From Bacteroidota bacterium (lineage in GTDB: Bacteria > Bacteroidota > Bacteroidia > B-17B0 > B-17BO): a stretch of DNA of 21,638 nucleotides. A model generated the notes under the pieces. That model was given only the letters and a program-made list of their open reading frames with translations. It was not told the DNA's origin and did no database searches. Each line of letters begins with the position of its first letter. Positions within the stretch are counted from its first letter, which is position 1. The position numbers were made by a program, and so were the translations under genes. The stretch lies in contig JANXRU010000014.1 of the NCBI GenBank assembly GCA_025356715.1, positions 1 to 21,638 of the forward strand. The letters run 5' to 3'. Positions 8,029 through 17,300 of this stretch are shown here, piece after piece.

Positions 8029-8448
8029 CTAGAAACGCTCAATTTGAGAGAAATAGAAGTTAGCTTCGATATTTGCATTTTCATCGCTATCAGAACCATG
8101 AACTGCATTAGCAGAAATAGATTTAGCAAATAAATTACGAATAGTACCTGGTTCAGCTTTAGATGGATCAGTTGCACCTATTAACGTTCTGTATTCAGCA
8201 ACCGCATTATCTTTTTGAAGAACAGCCGCTACAATTGGCCCACTGCTCATGTAATCAACTAATTCGCCATAAAAAGGACGTTCTTTATGAACTTCATAAA
8301 ATTTACCCGCAGTTTCTTTGGATAACTTTAAATATTTCATAGCTATAATTCTGAAACCAGCTTGGTTAATTTTAGCTAAAATTGGTCCGATGTTGTTTGC
8401 TTCAACAGCATCTGGCTTAAGCATTGTAAAGGTGATATTTCCTACCAT
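8029..8448 (-). CDS. ndk: Nucleoside diphosphate kinase
   Basis: A 139-residue NDK, the cytosolic enzyme that passes the gamma-phosphate of ATP to other (d)NDPs through a phosphohistidine. Key features are intact: Lys11 in FTMLKPDAV; the Kpn-loop region; [18 protein letters not shown] (57-74); Arg-Thr-Leu-Ile-Gly-Ala-Thr-Asp-Pro at 87-95; and the active-site NAVHGSDS (114-121) with catalytic His117. The length is that of a standard bacterial hexameric or tetrameric NDK. ATG at 8448 follows a short leader of about 15 nt from the predicted promoter, without a Shine-Dalgarno sequence, as is common in Bacteroidota. It is divergent from nrnA and closed by the terminator at 7976-8013. Confidence 0.97.
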   Translation of the reverse strand: MVGNITFTMLKPDAVEANNIGPILAKINQAGFRIIAMKYLKLSKETAGKFYEVHKERPFYGELVDYMSSGPIVAAVLQKDNAVAEYRTLIGATDPSKAEPGTIRNLFAKSISANAVHGSDSDENANIEANFYFSQIERF

Positions 8449-8469
8449 TTTTTGTTATTTTTTAGGTCG

Positions 8470-8498
8470 CAAAGATACAAATATTGTTGCGATTGCAA
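8470..8498 (-). promoter_or_regulatory. ndk promoter (Bacteroidota type)
   Basis: On the minus strand TTG (8496-8498) is followed by an 18-bp spacer and TATCTTTG (8470-8477), an exact match to TAnnTTTG. The predicted start site is about 15 nt ahead of the ndk ATG. Confidence 0.7.
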
Positions 8499-8518
8499 AT
8501 TAAAATAGCCTAAATTTG
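8487..8518 (+). promoter_or_regulatory. nrnA promoter (Bacteroidota type), overlapping the ndk promoter
   Basis: TTG (8487-8489), a 21-bp spacer, then TAAATTTG (8511-8518), an exact TAnnTTTG match, 17 bp before the nrnA ATG. Its upstream element lies inside the footprint of the opposite ndk promoter; 8487-8498 is shared. Confidence 0.7.
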
Positions 8519-8535
8519 TTACTTAACTACTAAAC

Positions 8536-9555
8536 ATGCAAAAAGACTCTTTTTCGAAATTCAAGTTACTGATCGCTAAATCAAATAATATTGTTATTGT
8601 AACGCATTATAACCCTGATGGTGATGCAATGGGCTCTTCTTTAGCATTATATAATTATTTAATTAAAATGGATAAAAATGTAACCGTAGTTACACCAAAC
8701 GAATATCCAGATTTTTTGCATTGGCTACCAGGAAACAAAAAAGTAGTGGCCTTTACTAAACAACAAAAAAAAGCAACGAGTATCGTTATTAAAAGTGATC
8801 TAATTTTTACGTTAGATTTTAATAATTTATCTAGGTTAGAAACATTAGGCGAGTTAATCAAAACATCTGAAGCCAAAAAAATATTAATTGATCATCACCA
8901 ACAACCTGATAGTTACGCCACATTAATGTATCATGATGTAGCGGCTTGCTCAACTTGCGAGTTGGTTTATGAATTTATTTGTGGATTGGGTGGAAAAAAA
9001 TTAATTGATAAAGATATCGCAGCCTGTTTATATACAGGTATTATGACTGATACTGGTTCATTTAGATTTGATAGTGTAACGCCAAAAACACATACGATTC
9101 TAGCAGGATTATTAGCTACAGGATTAAAGCCAAGTACGGTTCACTCTTCTATTTATGATACTTATAGCGAAAGTCGAGTTAAATTATTAGGTTATTGCCT
9201 AACTGAAAAAATGGTAGTTCTTCCTGAATTGCAAACTGCATATATGGCTTTAAGCGAAAAGGAATTGCAAAAATTTGATTATCAAAAAGGAGATACCGAA
9301 GGCATCGTAAACTACCCTTTCTCAATTAAAGGAATTACATTTTGTGCCTTTTTTAGTGAAGGTGATGGTAAAATTAAAATATCTTTTCGCAGTAAAGGAA
9401 AATTTGACGTTAACCAATTTGCTCGTAAATACTTCAATGGCGGCGGGCATATTAACGCAGCTGGAGGCAGAAGTGATATCAATGATTTACAAAAAACAGT
9501 TGATCAATTTTTAAGCCTTTTACCAAGTTATAAAAAAGAGATTCTAAAAAAATAA
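8536..9555 (+). CDS. nrnA: DHH/DHHA1 phosphoesterase, NrnA-like (oligoribonuclease / pAp phosphatase)
   Basis: A 339-residue DHH-family phosphoesterase. NrnA enzymes degrade RNA dinucleotides and short oligonucleotides and dephosphorylate 3'-phosphoadenosine 5'-phosphate (pAp), using two Mn ions. Metal-binding motifs are all present: THYNPDGDAMGS (23-34, with His24, Asp28, Asp30), Asp94 in FTLDFNN, the DHH triad (119-121), and Asp172 in GIMTDTGSF. The DHHA1 domain follows, with RKYFNGGGHINAAGG (297-311) as the substrate-binding glycine-rich motif. The size fits stand-alone NrnA; there are no CBS or membrane domains, which rules out GdpP-type c-di-AMP phosphodiesterases. It is divergently transcribed from ndk. 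Its stop codon abuts the chitinase stop codon on the other strand. Confidence 0.93.
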   Translation: MQKDSFSKFKLLIAKSNNIVIVTHYNPDGDAMGSSLALYNYLIKMDKNVTVVTPNEYPDFLHWLPGNKKVVAFTKQQKKATSIVIKSDLIFTLDFNNLSRLETLGELIKTSEAKKILIDHHQQPDSYATLMYHDVAACSTCELVYEFICGLGGKKLIDKDIAACLYTGIMTDTGSFRFDSVTPKTHTILAGLLATGLKPSTVHSSIYDTYSESRVKLLGYCLTEKMVVLPELQTAYMALSEKELQKFDYQKGDTEGIVNYPFSIKGITFCAFFSEGDGKIKISFRSKGKFDVNQFARKYFNGGGHINAAGGRSDINDLQKTVDQFLSLLPSYKKEILKK

Positions 9556-11037
9556 TTAGTACTTTATTATTTTCTTCACTGAACTAAATTCACTATTTTG
9601 AACTTTAATAAAATAAATGCCTTGCGCAAAGGCATTTGTGTTTATTTCATTATTTCCAAAATGTAGATTTGTATTTAAAATAATTCCACCTTTACTATCA
9701 AAGATTGTTACCTCAGAAATTAGTTCATTGTTTATATAAATAGTAAGCAACTCATTAATTGGATTAGGCGATACCTGAAAATCATTTATAGATTTATCAT
9801 TTATAGATGTAGCAACAGTATTACAAAACACATAATTCATAGTATCCAATAAAGGTGTTCCTGCAATTATTCCTGAACCAACAGCTGTTTCTATATAGTC
9901 GCCCGTAATTTCCCAAATAATCGTTCCTCTTGCATTATGTGTTTTAATATAATCCGCTTTCATCGCAATTGATTTTTTATTATCATATGATACAAATGTT
10001 CCTGCCGCTGCGCCAGATGGCTTACCAATTAAATAAGGAACTTTAGCTGTATTATCCCAATAGTAATCAAACAATGATAACTGATTAGCGATATTGTAAT
10101 AAGTTGGTGAGCCTGCATCTAATGAAAAAGTAATATTATCTACACCACAATTAGTAGCTTGATGCAAACCTGTTGCTCCTGTTTGAGAACGACCATAAAA
10201 CCCAGTACCAATATTAATTTTAGTTGAAGGTACGCTATAAGTGTTAGTTAACATTGAAAAAGCACTATGGATATTAAACGTTGGATCACCTGATGTTGGC
10301 GCATATAAAGGGGAATTATGATTTGCTAAACAATCCCATGCACCAAAAAAATCATAAGACATTAAGTTAACCATGTCTAAAATTGGTGTTACATTATTCC
10401 ATTCTATAGCAGCAGCCCTAACAGGATCAGCACTAAAGCATGCAGATAATTTATAAGTTTTAGAGTTTTGAATTCCTAATACAGTAATGGAATCTTTTAT
10501 TTGTTGTAATAGTAACGTGAAATTTTGTTTATCAGCAACAGTTCCTGAATGAGCAGCGTAGCCAGGATATTCCCAATCAATATCAATGCCATCGAATTTA
10601 TAAAATTTCAATAAGCGATTACATTCAGAGGCAAATAATGCACGCTTAGATGCACTGGCAGCTATGCTAGGAAAATTGTCAGACAAGGTCCATCCTCCAA
10701 TAGATACCATTACTTTAGTGCCTGCATTATGAGCCAAATCAACAATAGATGTGTTCGGGTAATAACTTGTAGGAGATGTTGACCAATTAATTTGTCCTTG
10801 TAATAAATTTTCGTCAGCCCAAGCATCTGTATTAGATATTAAACCAGAAACTTCTGGTTTAAAGAAACAATAATTAATAATTGAATATTTGGAATACGCA
10901 ATACTTGTTGGTTGTATTAATTTTGCTCTATCGTACCATTGCCAGTTAGGATAATAGCCAATCACCTCTTTACAAGTTTGTGCTGATAATTTAAAAAAGA
11001 TTAAACTGATTGCAATTGATAAAAAATATTTTTTCAT
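9556..11037 (-). CDS. Secreted GH18 chitinase with T9SS type A sorting domain
   Basis: A 493-residue family 18 glycoside hydrolase that cleaves beta-1,4 bonds of chitin by the substrate-assisted retaining mechanism. The signal peptide covers residues 1-20 (ending KLSAQ). The TIM barrel spans about 22-400. It contains VIGYYPNW (first strand), VSIGGW (111-116), the catalytic DGIDIDWEYPG beginning at 149 with Glu156 as proton donor, NLMSYDFFGAWD as the MxYD strand, and a late WEITGD strand with the conserved Trp. An alpha+beta insertion with Tyr-Gly (GTGFYGRS) indicates the bacterial ChiA-like subgroup. From about residue 415 the protein has VSPNPINELL, IFDSKGG, QGIYFIKVQ and a C-terminal KKIIKY, the T9SS type A CTD. 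The enzyme should therefore be secreted or surface-attached through T9SS. It is preceded by element B and no other chitin-utilisation gene is nearby. Confidence 0.94.
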   Translation of the reverse strand: MKKYFLSIAISLIFFKLSAQTCKEVIGYYPNWQWYDRAKLIQPTSIAYSKYSIINYCFFKPEVSGLISNTDAWADENLLQGQINWSTSPTSYYPNTSIVDLAHNAGTKVMVSIGGWTLSDNFPSIAASASKRALFASECNRLLKFYKFDGIDIDWEYPGYAAHSGTVADKQNFTLLLQQIKDSITVLGIQNSKTYKLSACFSADPVRAAAIEWNNVTPILDMVNLMSYDFFGAWDCLANHNSPLYAPTSGDPTFNIHSAFSMLTNTYSVPSTKINIGTGFYGRSQTGATGLHQATNCGVDNITFSLDAGSPTYYNIANQLSLFDYYWDNTAKVPYLIGKPSGAAAGTFVSYDNKKSIAMKADYIKTHNARGTIIWEITGDYIETAVGSGIIAGTPLLDTMNYVFCNTVATSINDKSINDFQVSPNPINELLTIYINNELISEVTIFDSKGGIILNTNLHFGNNEINTNAFAQGIYFIKVQNSEFSSVKKIIKY

Positions 11038-11070
11038 AGGTTTAATTTATTATTATTAGTTGTTATATGG

Positions 11071-11120
11071 TTTGGTCATGTTAACCTCATTTGTTTTGCA
11101 CTGATGGCAACATGACTATT
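11071..11120 (-). promoter_or_regulatory. Leader element B upstream of the chitinase gene
   Basis: A ~50-bp block with perfect 8-bp arms GTCATGTT (11075-11082) and AACATGAC (11109-11116) around 26 nt. It lies 34-83 nt before the chitinase ATG. It shares TCATGTTA, a GTTTT core, and GGCAACAyGACyATT with element A (7790-7840). Confidence 0.5.
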
Positions 11121-11289
11121 TCATAGTATATTAGTTATTTTCGCTGGCGAAATTATATAATAAAATACTTCTTGAAAATTTAAAAATGAGCTATAATTAC
11201 TTTCCTATAAAAAAAATGATTACACATACGATGTAGGATCAATAATGATAAGGAAATACAAACGTATAAGTGTTTCGAAACTTATTAAA

Positions 11290-13353
11290 TTATTTTACAA
11301 TAATTTTTAAAGCGGTTTCACCTGTCACTTTAAAAGCGGTACGTCTATTCTTTTGATGCGCTGCTTCAAATTCTTCACTCTTAGGAACCATCTTTGCAAT
11401 TTCTTCATCAGAAATTAAAGGCTTTGTTTCTCCATAACCAGTTGGAGTAATTCGTTCTTCAGCAATGCCTTTACTTATCAAATAATTCACACACGATTCT
11501 GCTCGTGCTTGAGATAATTTCATATTGTATTTATCACTACCTCTTGTATCAGTATGAGAATTAATTTCTATACTTAAGTTTTCATTTAATTGTAAAAGAT
11601 CAAATATTTTATCCAAGACTTCTAAGGACTTAGGTCTTAGTGTTGCTTTATTTAAATCGTATTCTACCCCTTCAATTACCACATCTCCTTCAGGAATTTT
11701 ATTTAAAAAGAAGTCTTTTTCTAAATGGGTAGTTTCCGTTAAGCCTTTAGTTGCCACATTTGCAGCATCAGCAAAATAACCTTTCTTTTGTGCCTTCAAA
11801 AAATACTCCATGTTTTCAAGCAATGGGCTCGAATAAAATCCTTTTTCATCTGTAATTAAATATAAAGGTTCTGCATCGTTGTGAACATCTTTAACAGTTA
11901 CTAGGGCACTTTGTATAGGATTATTAGTTTCACTATCAAACACATAACCACTGATATCAAAAGTAATAGGTTCATTTTCAAATTCATAAATATCATAGCA
12001 ATTTCCACCAGGACAATCTTCTCTGTCGCTAGCAAAATAACCTTTAGTTTGAACTCTATCTAAAATTAAATAGGCATCGTCCTTACTTGAGTTAATAGGT
12101 CTTCCAAGGTTTTTTGGCATAGCAAAAACAGAATCATCTACATTCAACGAACTTTTGTAAACGTCTAATCCACCTACTCCAACCATTCCATTTGAACTAA
12201 AAAATAAAGTGCTAGAAATGGTATGATAAAATGGGGTAACTTCATCTCCAGCCGTATTAATTGGACTACCAAGATTTTTAGCTTCACCAGTCATTCCAGT
12301 CTCATCAATATTACACATATAAATATCAAATCCTCCTTTTCCTCCTGGGCGATTAGATGAGAAAAATAATTTTGTTCCATCAAAGGAAACATATGGTTGC
12401 ATCGATTTATAACCTACTTTATTTACAGTCTCATTTAATTTGTAAGCTTCATAAAAGAGTCCATCTTTCATTTTTGCCATATAAATAAATGATTCATTTC
12501 TATTTGCATCACTCCATCGCGTATAAAACATAATATCATCAGATGATACCACGCATGAACCTTCATGTAAAGCAGTATTAACAGGGCGTCCAAAATTCAC
12601 AGGTTTCATCCAACCAGTATCTTTCAATTCCGTATAATATAAATCACATAAATATCTTGAATCTTGTTTTTCGGGATCAATCACTACACCTCCCTTACGA
12701 GCACTGGTAAATAGTAATTTGGAAGAACTTCCATAATACATTGGAGCAAAGCTGGAAGTACCTCTGTTAAAAACAATCGTATCCATTTTTTTAACAATAA
12801 TCATATTTTTGTAGCTATTGGTATCCAACGCAAAATAGCAAGAACTCATGTTTTTTTGAATAGCCGCTTTTAGAGTATCATTAGTAACCTTACTCATCAG
12901 TACCTCTAAGTTTTGCATAGCACCTTTATAATTTTTTAAATTAATTAAAGACGTTGCATAATAATATAAATCATTAGGATATGAACCATTATCAACAACC
13001 TTTTTGTAATAAGTTGAAGCATTTAAATAATCAAAATTTAAACGATACGCTGAAGCTAATTGGTGATTTAAATAGTCTGCTTTTGAAACTTTTGCAGCCG
13101 GTTTGGGTGTTGTTCTTTTAACTGTATCTTGCTTAAACTCTTTTGATTTTAAATTAACAATTTGAACTTCATACGGCAAAACCAATTCAGCCAAAACAGT
13201 GGTGTCATCTAATACTTTTGTGTAATAGTTGATAGCGGTGGTATAATCTTTTTTATTAAAGGCATCATCACCCAATTTTAACCACAATTTTTTAGATTGT
13301 CCGTAAATATTGCTAGACGCTAAAACAACAAATAATAAAATAATTCTTTTCAT
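11290..13353 (-). CDS. PorE-like OmpA-family protein (TPR - PD40 - CRD - OmpA), last gene of adhesin operon
   Basis: A 687-residue protein with the PorE domain order. The signal peptide covers residues 1-19 (ending NIYGQ, no lipobox cysteine). TPR-like helices follow to about 180 (LWLKLGDDAFNKKDYTTAI...). Residues about 195-460 are PD40 propeller blades (SSNRPGGKGGFDIY at 332-345, FFSSNGMVGVGGLDVY). Residues about 465-550 are a carboxypeptidase-regulatory-like fold (ISGYVFDSETNNPIQSALVTV). The OmpA domain spans about 560-687, with HTDTRG 600-605 (Asp602), Arg617 and NRR 669-671 for peptidoglycan diaminopimelate binding. It starts 4 bp after the PorP/SprF stop codon, so it is translated from the same message. 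In known systems such proteins tie PorP/SprF and the secretion machinery to the cell wall. It is a paralogue in architecture of the protein at 5701-7740. Confidence 0.9.
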   Translation of the reverse strand: MKRIILLFVVLASSNIYGQSKKLWLKLGDDAFNKKDYTTAINYYTKVLDDTTVLAELVLPYEVQIVNLKSKEFKQDTVKRTTPKPAAKVSKADYLNHQLASAYRLNFDYLNASTYYKKVVDNGSYPNDLYYYATSLINLKNYKGAMQNLEVLMSKVTNDTLKAAIQKNMSSCYFALDTNSYKNMIIVKKMDTIVFNRGTSSFAPMYYGSSSKLLFTSARKGGVVIDPEKQDSRYLCDLYYTELKDTGWMKPVNFGRPVNTALHEGSCVVSSDDIMFYTRWSDANRNESFIYMAKMKDGLFYEAYKLNETVNKVGYKSMQPYVSFDGTKLFFSSNRPGGKGGFDIYMCNIDETGMTGEAKNLGSPINTAGDEVTPFYHTISSTLFFSSNGMVGVGGLDVYKSSLNVDDSVFAMPKNLGRPINSSKDDAYLILDRVQTKGYFASDREDCPGGNCYDIYEFENEPITFDISGYVFDSETNNPIQSALVTVKDVHNDAEPLYLITDEKGFYSSPLLENMEYFLKAQKKGYFADAANVATKGLTETTHLEKDFFLNKIPEGDVVIEGVEYDLNKATLRPKSLEVLDKIFDLLQLNENLSIEINSHTDTRGSDKYNMKLSQARAESCVNYLISKGIAEERITPTGYGETKPLISDEEIAKMVPKSEEFEAAHQKNRRTAFKVTGETALKIIVK

Positions 13354-13357
13354 AGAC

Positions 13358-14353
13358 TTACAATCTCGGGCAATGGCGCAATTCTTTAGATTTTGATTTT
13401 AAACCAACATAGGTTAATGAAATTTCAAACGCACCCCTGTATTTTGAAACGTCTTTTAAGCTAGACACATTAGCGTCATAGGCAATTTTAGCAGTAAAGC
13501 TTGATTTTTTAGCTCCTACATAAAAAACAGTTGCATCATTGTAACGGTAATTAACACCAGCCAATAAATAGAAATCTGATTGCTTTAAAAAATAACCTAA
13601 ATCAACTGAATACAATTGTTCTGAAGCATTTTTTTGTAACATAACTAACACTTTAGGTAACACATAAAATAATTCAGTGACATTAATTCTTAAACCAGCA
13701 TGAATATAATGTCTAATTGGTAATTTGTTAGTTGAATTAAAATAAGTTTCTTTTGGACTAGTTAAGTTAAAAGCTGAATATCCTAAAAATGGATTTAAGC
13801 GAGCTTGTTGTTTTGCATTATAATATAAAAAACCAGCATTAACTTGAGGTGTAACAAAAGATTGTTTATTAAAACTTTCTCCTGATGTTAATGATTTATC
13901 AAAATAACCACCATCTGATGTTGTATACTGATTATTGAAAGTATACAATCCAGCTTCGATTGTTTTTTGAGCTGCTCCAGCTTGAATACCAAAAGAAATA
14001 TTATTATTCTTACGTTTATCTAAAGGTACGGCATAAGAAACAGATAATAAACCTTGCAATACATTATAATTTCCAATACCTGCACGCATATTAATAATTT
14101 GTCCACCAAACCCCCATTTCCCTTTCGGAGCGTCTAAACTTATTAAGGCTGTGTTATAAGGTTTAAAAGCAACAGAATTCCATTGATTACGATATTGACC
14201 ATGAATTCTAAAATTACCATCGACTAAACCAGTCATTGCTGGGTTTAAAAATAAAGGACCTGCATCATACATCGATAAATGAAAATCTTGAGCTTTTAAT
14301 GATGAACCAATCATCATGATAGCTAAAATAAATATGTAAAGATTTTTTTTCAT
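13358..14353 (-). CDS. PorP/SprF family T9SS membrane protein (partner of the giant adhesin)
   Basis: 331 residues from the ATG at 14353, which begins MKKNLYIFILAIMMIG with cleavage after KAQ. An in-frame GTG at 14374 would add seven polar residues ahead of the signal peptide and is less likely. After cleavage it starts QDFHLSMYDAGPLFLNPAMTG, followed by RNQW: the hallmark 'NPAxTG...YRNQW' of PorP/SprF. The rest alternates amphipathic strands and short turns, consistent with a 14-strand outer-membrane barrel. SprF is needed for delivery of the adhesin SprB in Flavobacterium johnsoniae, and PorP is a T9SS component in Porphyromonas. Here the gene follows the 2031-aa adhesin and precedes the PorE-like gene by 4 bp, which makes it the likely dedicated partner of that adhesin. 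Confidence 0.92.
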   Translation of the reverse strand: MKKNLYIFILAIMMIGSSLKAQDFHLSMYDAGPLFLNPAMTGLVDGNFRIHGQYRNQWNSVAFKPYNTALISLDAPKGKWGFGGQIINMRAGIGNYNVLQGLLSVSYAVPLDKRKNNNISFGIQAGAAQKTIEAGLYTFNNQYTTSDGGYFDKSLTSGESFNKQSFVTPQVNAGFLYYNAKQQARLNPFLGYSAFNLTSPKETYFNSTNKLPIRHYIHAGLRINVTELFYVLPKVLVMLQKNASEQLYSVDLGYFLKQSDFYLLAGVNYRYNDATVFYVGAKKSSFTAKIAYDANVSSLKDVSKYRGAFEISLTYVGLKSKSKELRHCPRL

Positions 14354-14394
14354 TCTTGAATTTATTGAATCCACTTTTTAATTCTTTTAAGAGT

Positions 14395-17300
14395 TTACCT
14401 TAACAAGGTAACATCTCCTGTTTTCTTAATTATTTTATCATTTAGCATCTCAACTTCTACAACCCAAACAAAAACACCGATTGGCTGGTCTACACCTTTA
14501 TAGGTTCCATTCCAACCGTCTAATTGATCATTTGTTTCAAAAATAAGTTGACCCCAATTATTATAGATACGAACATTGATTGTTTTAAAAGGACCACCTC
14601 TTACTAAAAACAAATCATTTTGTCCATCGCCATTAGGAGTAAATGCAGTTGGCACTTCTGGTAAAGAAATAACCGTAATTTCTTGACGAACAGTATCAAT
14701 ACAACCATTAATATCTTTTACAACTAAAATCACATTGAAATCTCCAACAGAATTAAAACTATGTTCCGGATTTTGAAGATTAGAAGCTGTTGCATCACCA
14801 AAATTCCAAAACCAATTCGTGATAGCTGTAGGACTTGTAGTTAAATCAGTAAATGATGCATTCTCTAAAGCTTCCACTGGGTTCGGGTTTATGCTAAATG
14901 CTCCAGTCGGACCAGAAATAACAGTAACCCCTTTTTTAATAGTGTCTTTACAACCAAATGCACTTGTAACAATTAAGGATACTGTGTAATTTTGAGCAGA
15001 ACTAAATGCATGTCCAGGATTTTGTAAAGTTGAAGAAGTCGCATCACCAAAATTCCAATTCCAAGAAGTAATATTACCTGAAACGGATTTTGAAGAATCA
15101 CGGAACTGAGTTAAATTTCCAACACAAGGTGTATTTTCATAAAATTGAGCTTGTGGTAAAAAATAAATAGTAATTGTTTTTATCATCGTATCCGTACAGC
15201 CAGTACTTCCATTTACCACATGTGTAACTGTGTATGTTCCAGGATTAGTATAAGTATGGACAGGATTAATAGAATTTGATGTAACTGCGTCACCAAAATT
15301 CCAAGACCATGATGTTACTGAACCTGATGTGATAGTTGAAAGATCTGTAAATGGAATTGCTTTTTTAGCACAATCATTATTATCTAAAAAATCAGCAATT
15401 GGTGAAGCCTTAAACGCTATTTTCACGGTATCCGAAACAGCGCTACATCCTTTATTATGAGTTGAATATAAGACTATACTTACAGAACCGGTAACTAAAT
15501 CTAAAAGAGAAGGCTGATAGAATGTGGATAATGTAGAATCATTTGGTGCAAAAACACCTGTTCCTAAAGTACTCCATATTCCTGTTGAAGTAATACCTAA
15601 AACCGTTCCATTTAGAGAGACTAATTGATTATCGCAAACTAATTTATCTGCACCTGAATTTACTGCTGGAGCTTTACCTATTACAATTAAAACAGTATCA
15701 GATTCTGGTAAACAATTTCCTCCACTTGACGTTAAAATCAGTTGAACTTGTCCTGCAAGCGTATCAGCTTGCCCTAATGTATAAATTGTAGATAAATTAT
15801 TTGGATTACCAAACAAACCGTTACCCATAGTTGACCAAATTCCTGCACTAGCACCACCTCCAATAACTCCATTTACAGGATGAAAAACATTAGTAGAACA
15901 AATAGTGTCATTAATTCCAGCATCAGCAGTTGGTGAAGGGGTAACTGTAACAATTAGACTATCTGATACTAAATTACAATTTCCATTATTAGTAGATGTA
16001 AGCTTGATAATAACACTTCCTTGCGCAATATCAGACGGACTTAATTGATAAGTTGCATTCAACGATGTTGATATCGGAGTAAATAGCCCTGAACCTGTTC
16101 CACTCCATATACCAGTTGTTGAGCCAACAGAAACTGACCCTGTAATAGTAATAGTTGGATTATTAGCACAAACAGAAATATCTGGACCAGCATTAACGAT
16201 TGGAGAACCAGTGAAGGTTATTAATACAGTGTCTTTCACCTGACTACATGCACCATTATTTGTAGATAATAAATATAAATTAGCAAAACCAGCTGCAAGT
16301 TCTGCTGGACTAGGAGTGTATGTAGCATTTAAAACAGCGCTGCTTGGATTGTATGATCCTGTTCCGCCTGTCCAATTGCCTGTAGTTGTGGGGCCAGAAA
16401 CAACTCCAGATAAAACAGTAGTTGCATTATTTTTACAAGGAGTTAAATTAGCACCTGCATTAACAAACGGTGAATTTGTAATTGTAATAATTACGGTGTC
16501 AACAACTTGATTACAGTTTCCATTTACAGTAGATGATAATGTTAATGTAACTGATCCTGCAGCAATTTCTGATGCGCTTGGAGTATATAATGAATTTAAC
16601 GCAGTATTATTAGGATTATAAGTTCCTAAACCACCATTCCAAATACCTGTAGTAGTTGGCCCAGAAATTAAACCAGCAAGAATGACATTTGGATTATTCT
16701 TACAAGCTGTTAAATTTGAGCCAGCGCTAACTGCAGGTGAACTTGTGAAATTAATATTTACACTGTCTAAAACCTGATTACAATTTCCGTTGTTAGTGGA
16801 AGTTAAATATAATTTGATTGAACCACTAGCAATCTCTGCAGCCGTGGGAGTATAAGTTGTTGTCATCGCAGAGTTACCTGGATTAAACGTTCCTAAACCA
16901 CCAGTCCATATACCCGTCGTTGTTGGTCCAGAAATAATTCCATTTAAAACGGTGTTAGCATTATTAATACAAGAAAAAATGTCTGTTCCAGCAATTACGG
17001 TTGGAGCATTAGTTAATATAATTTTAACTGTATCTTTTACAACATTACAATTTCCATTATTAGTGGATGATAAATACAAATTTGCAACACCTGCCAACAT
17101 TTCAGCTGCACTAGGCGTATATGTTGCATTTAAAACAGCATTATTTGGATTAAATGTTCCTGTCCCACCCGACCAAATTCCTGTTATTGTTGCTCCTCCA
17201 ACTAATCCCGTTAGAATAGTTCCAACATTATTTTTACAAAGCGTTTGATCAAATCCAGCATTTACGATTGGTGGATTTGTAAAATTTATAATAATATTAT

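Noticed and set aside
11259..11266. Exact TAnnTTTG match on the minus strand upstream of the chitinase gene
   Set aside because: No TTG lies at 17-23 bp, and the site is over 200 bp from the start codon and just beyond the preceding gene's stop; not enough for a promoter call.
11266..11286. Palindrome GTTTCGAAAC with flanking ATAAG/CTTAT as a terminator for the adhesin operon
   Set aside because: The stem is broken by a two-base bulge, is AT-rich and has no T tract on the minus strand.
14354..14374. GTG start at 14374 for the second porP/sprF gene
   Set aside because: It would add a polar seven-residue leader before a complete signal peptide that begins at the ATG at 14353.
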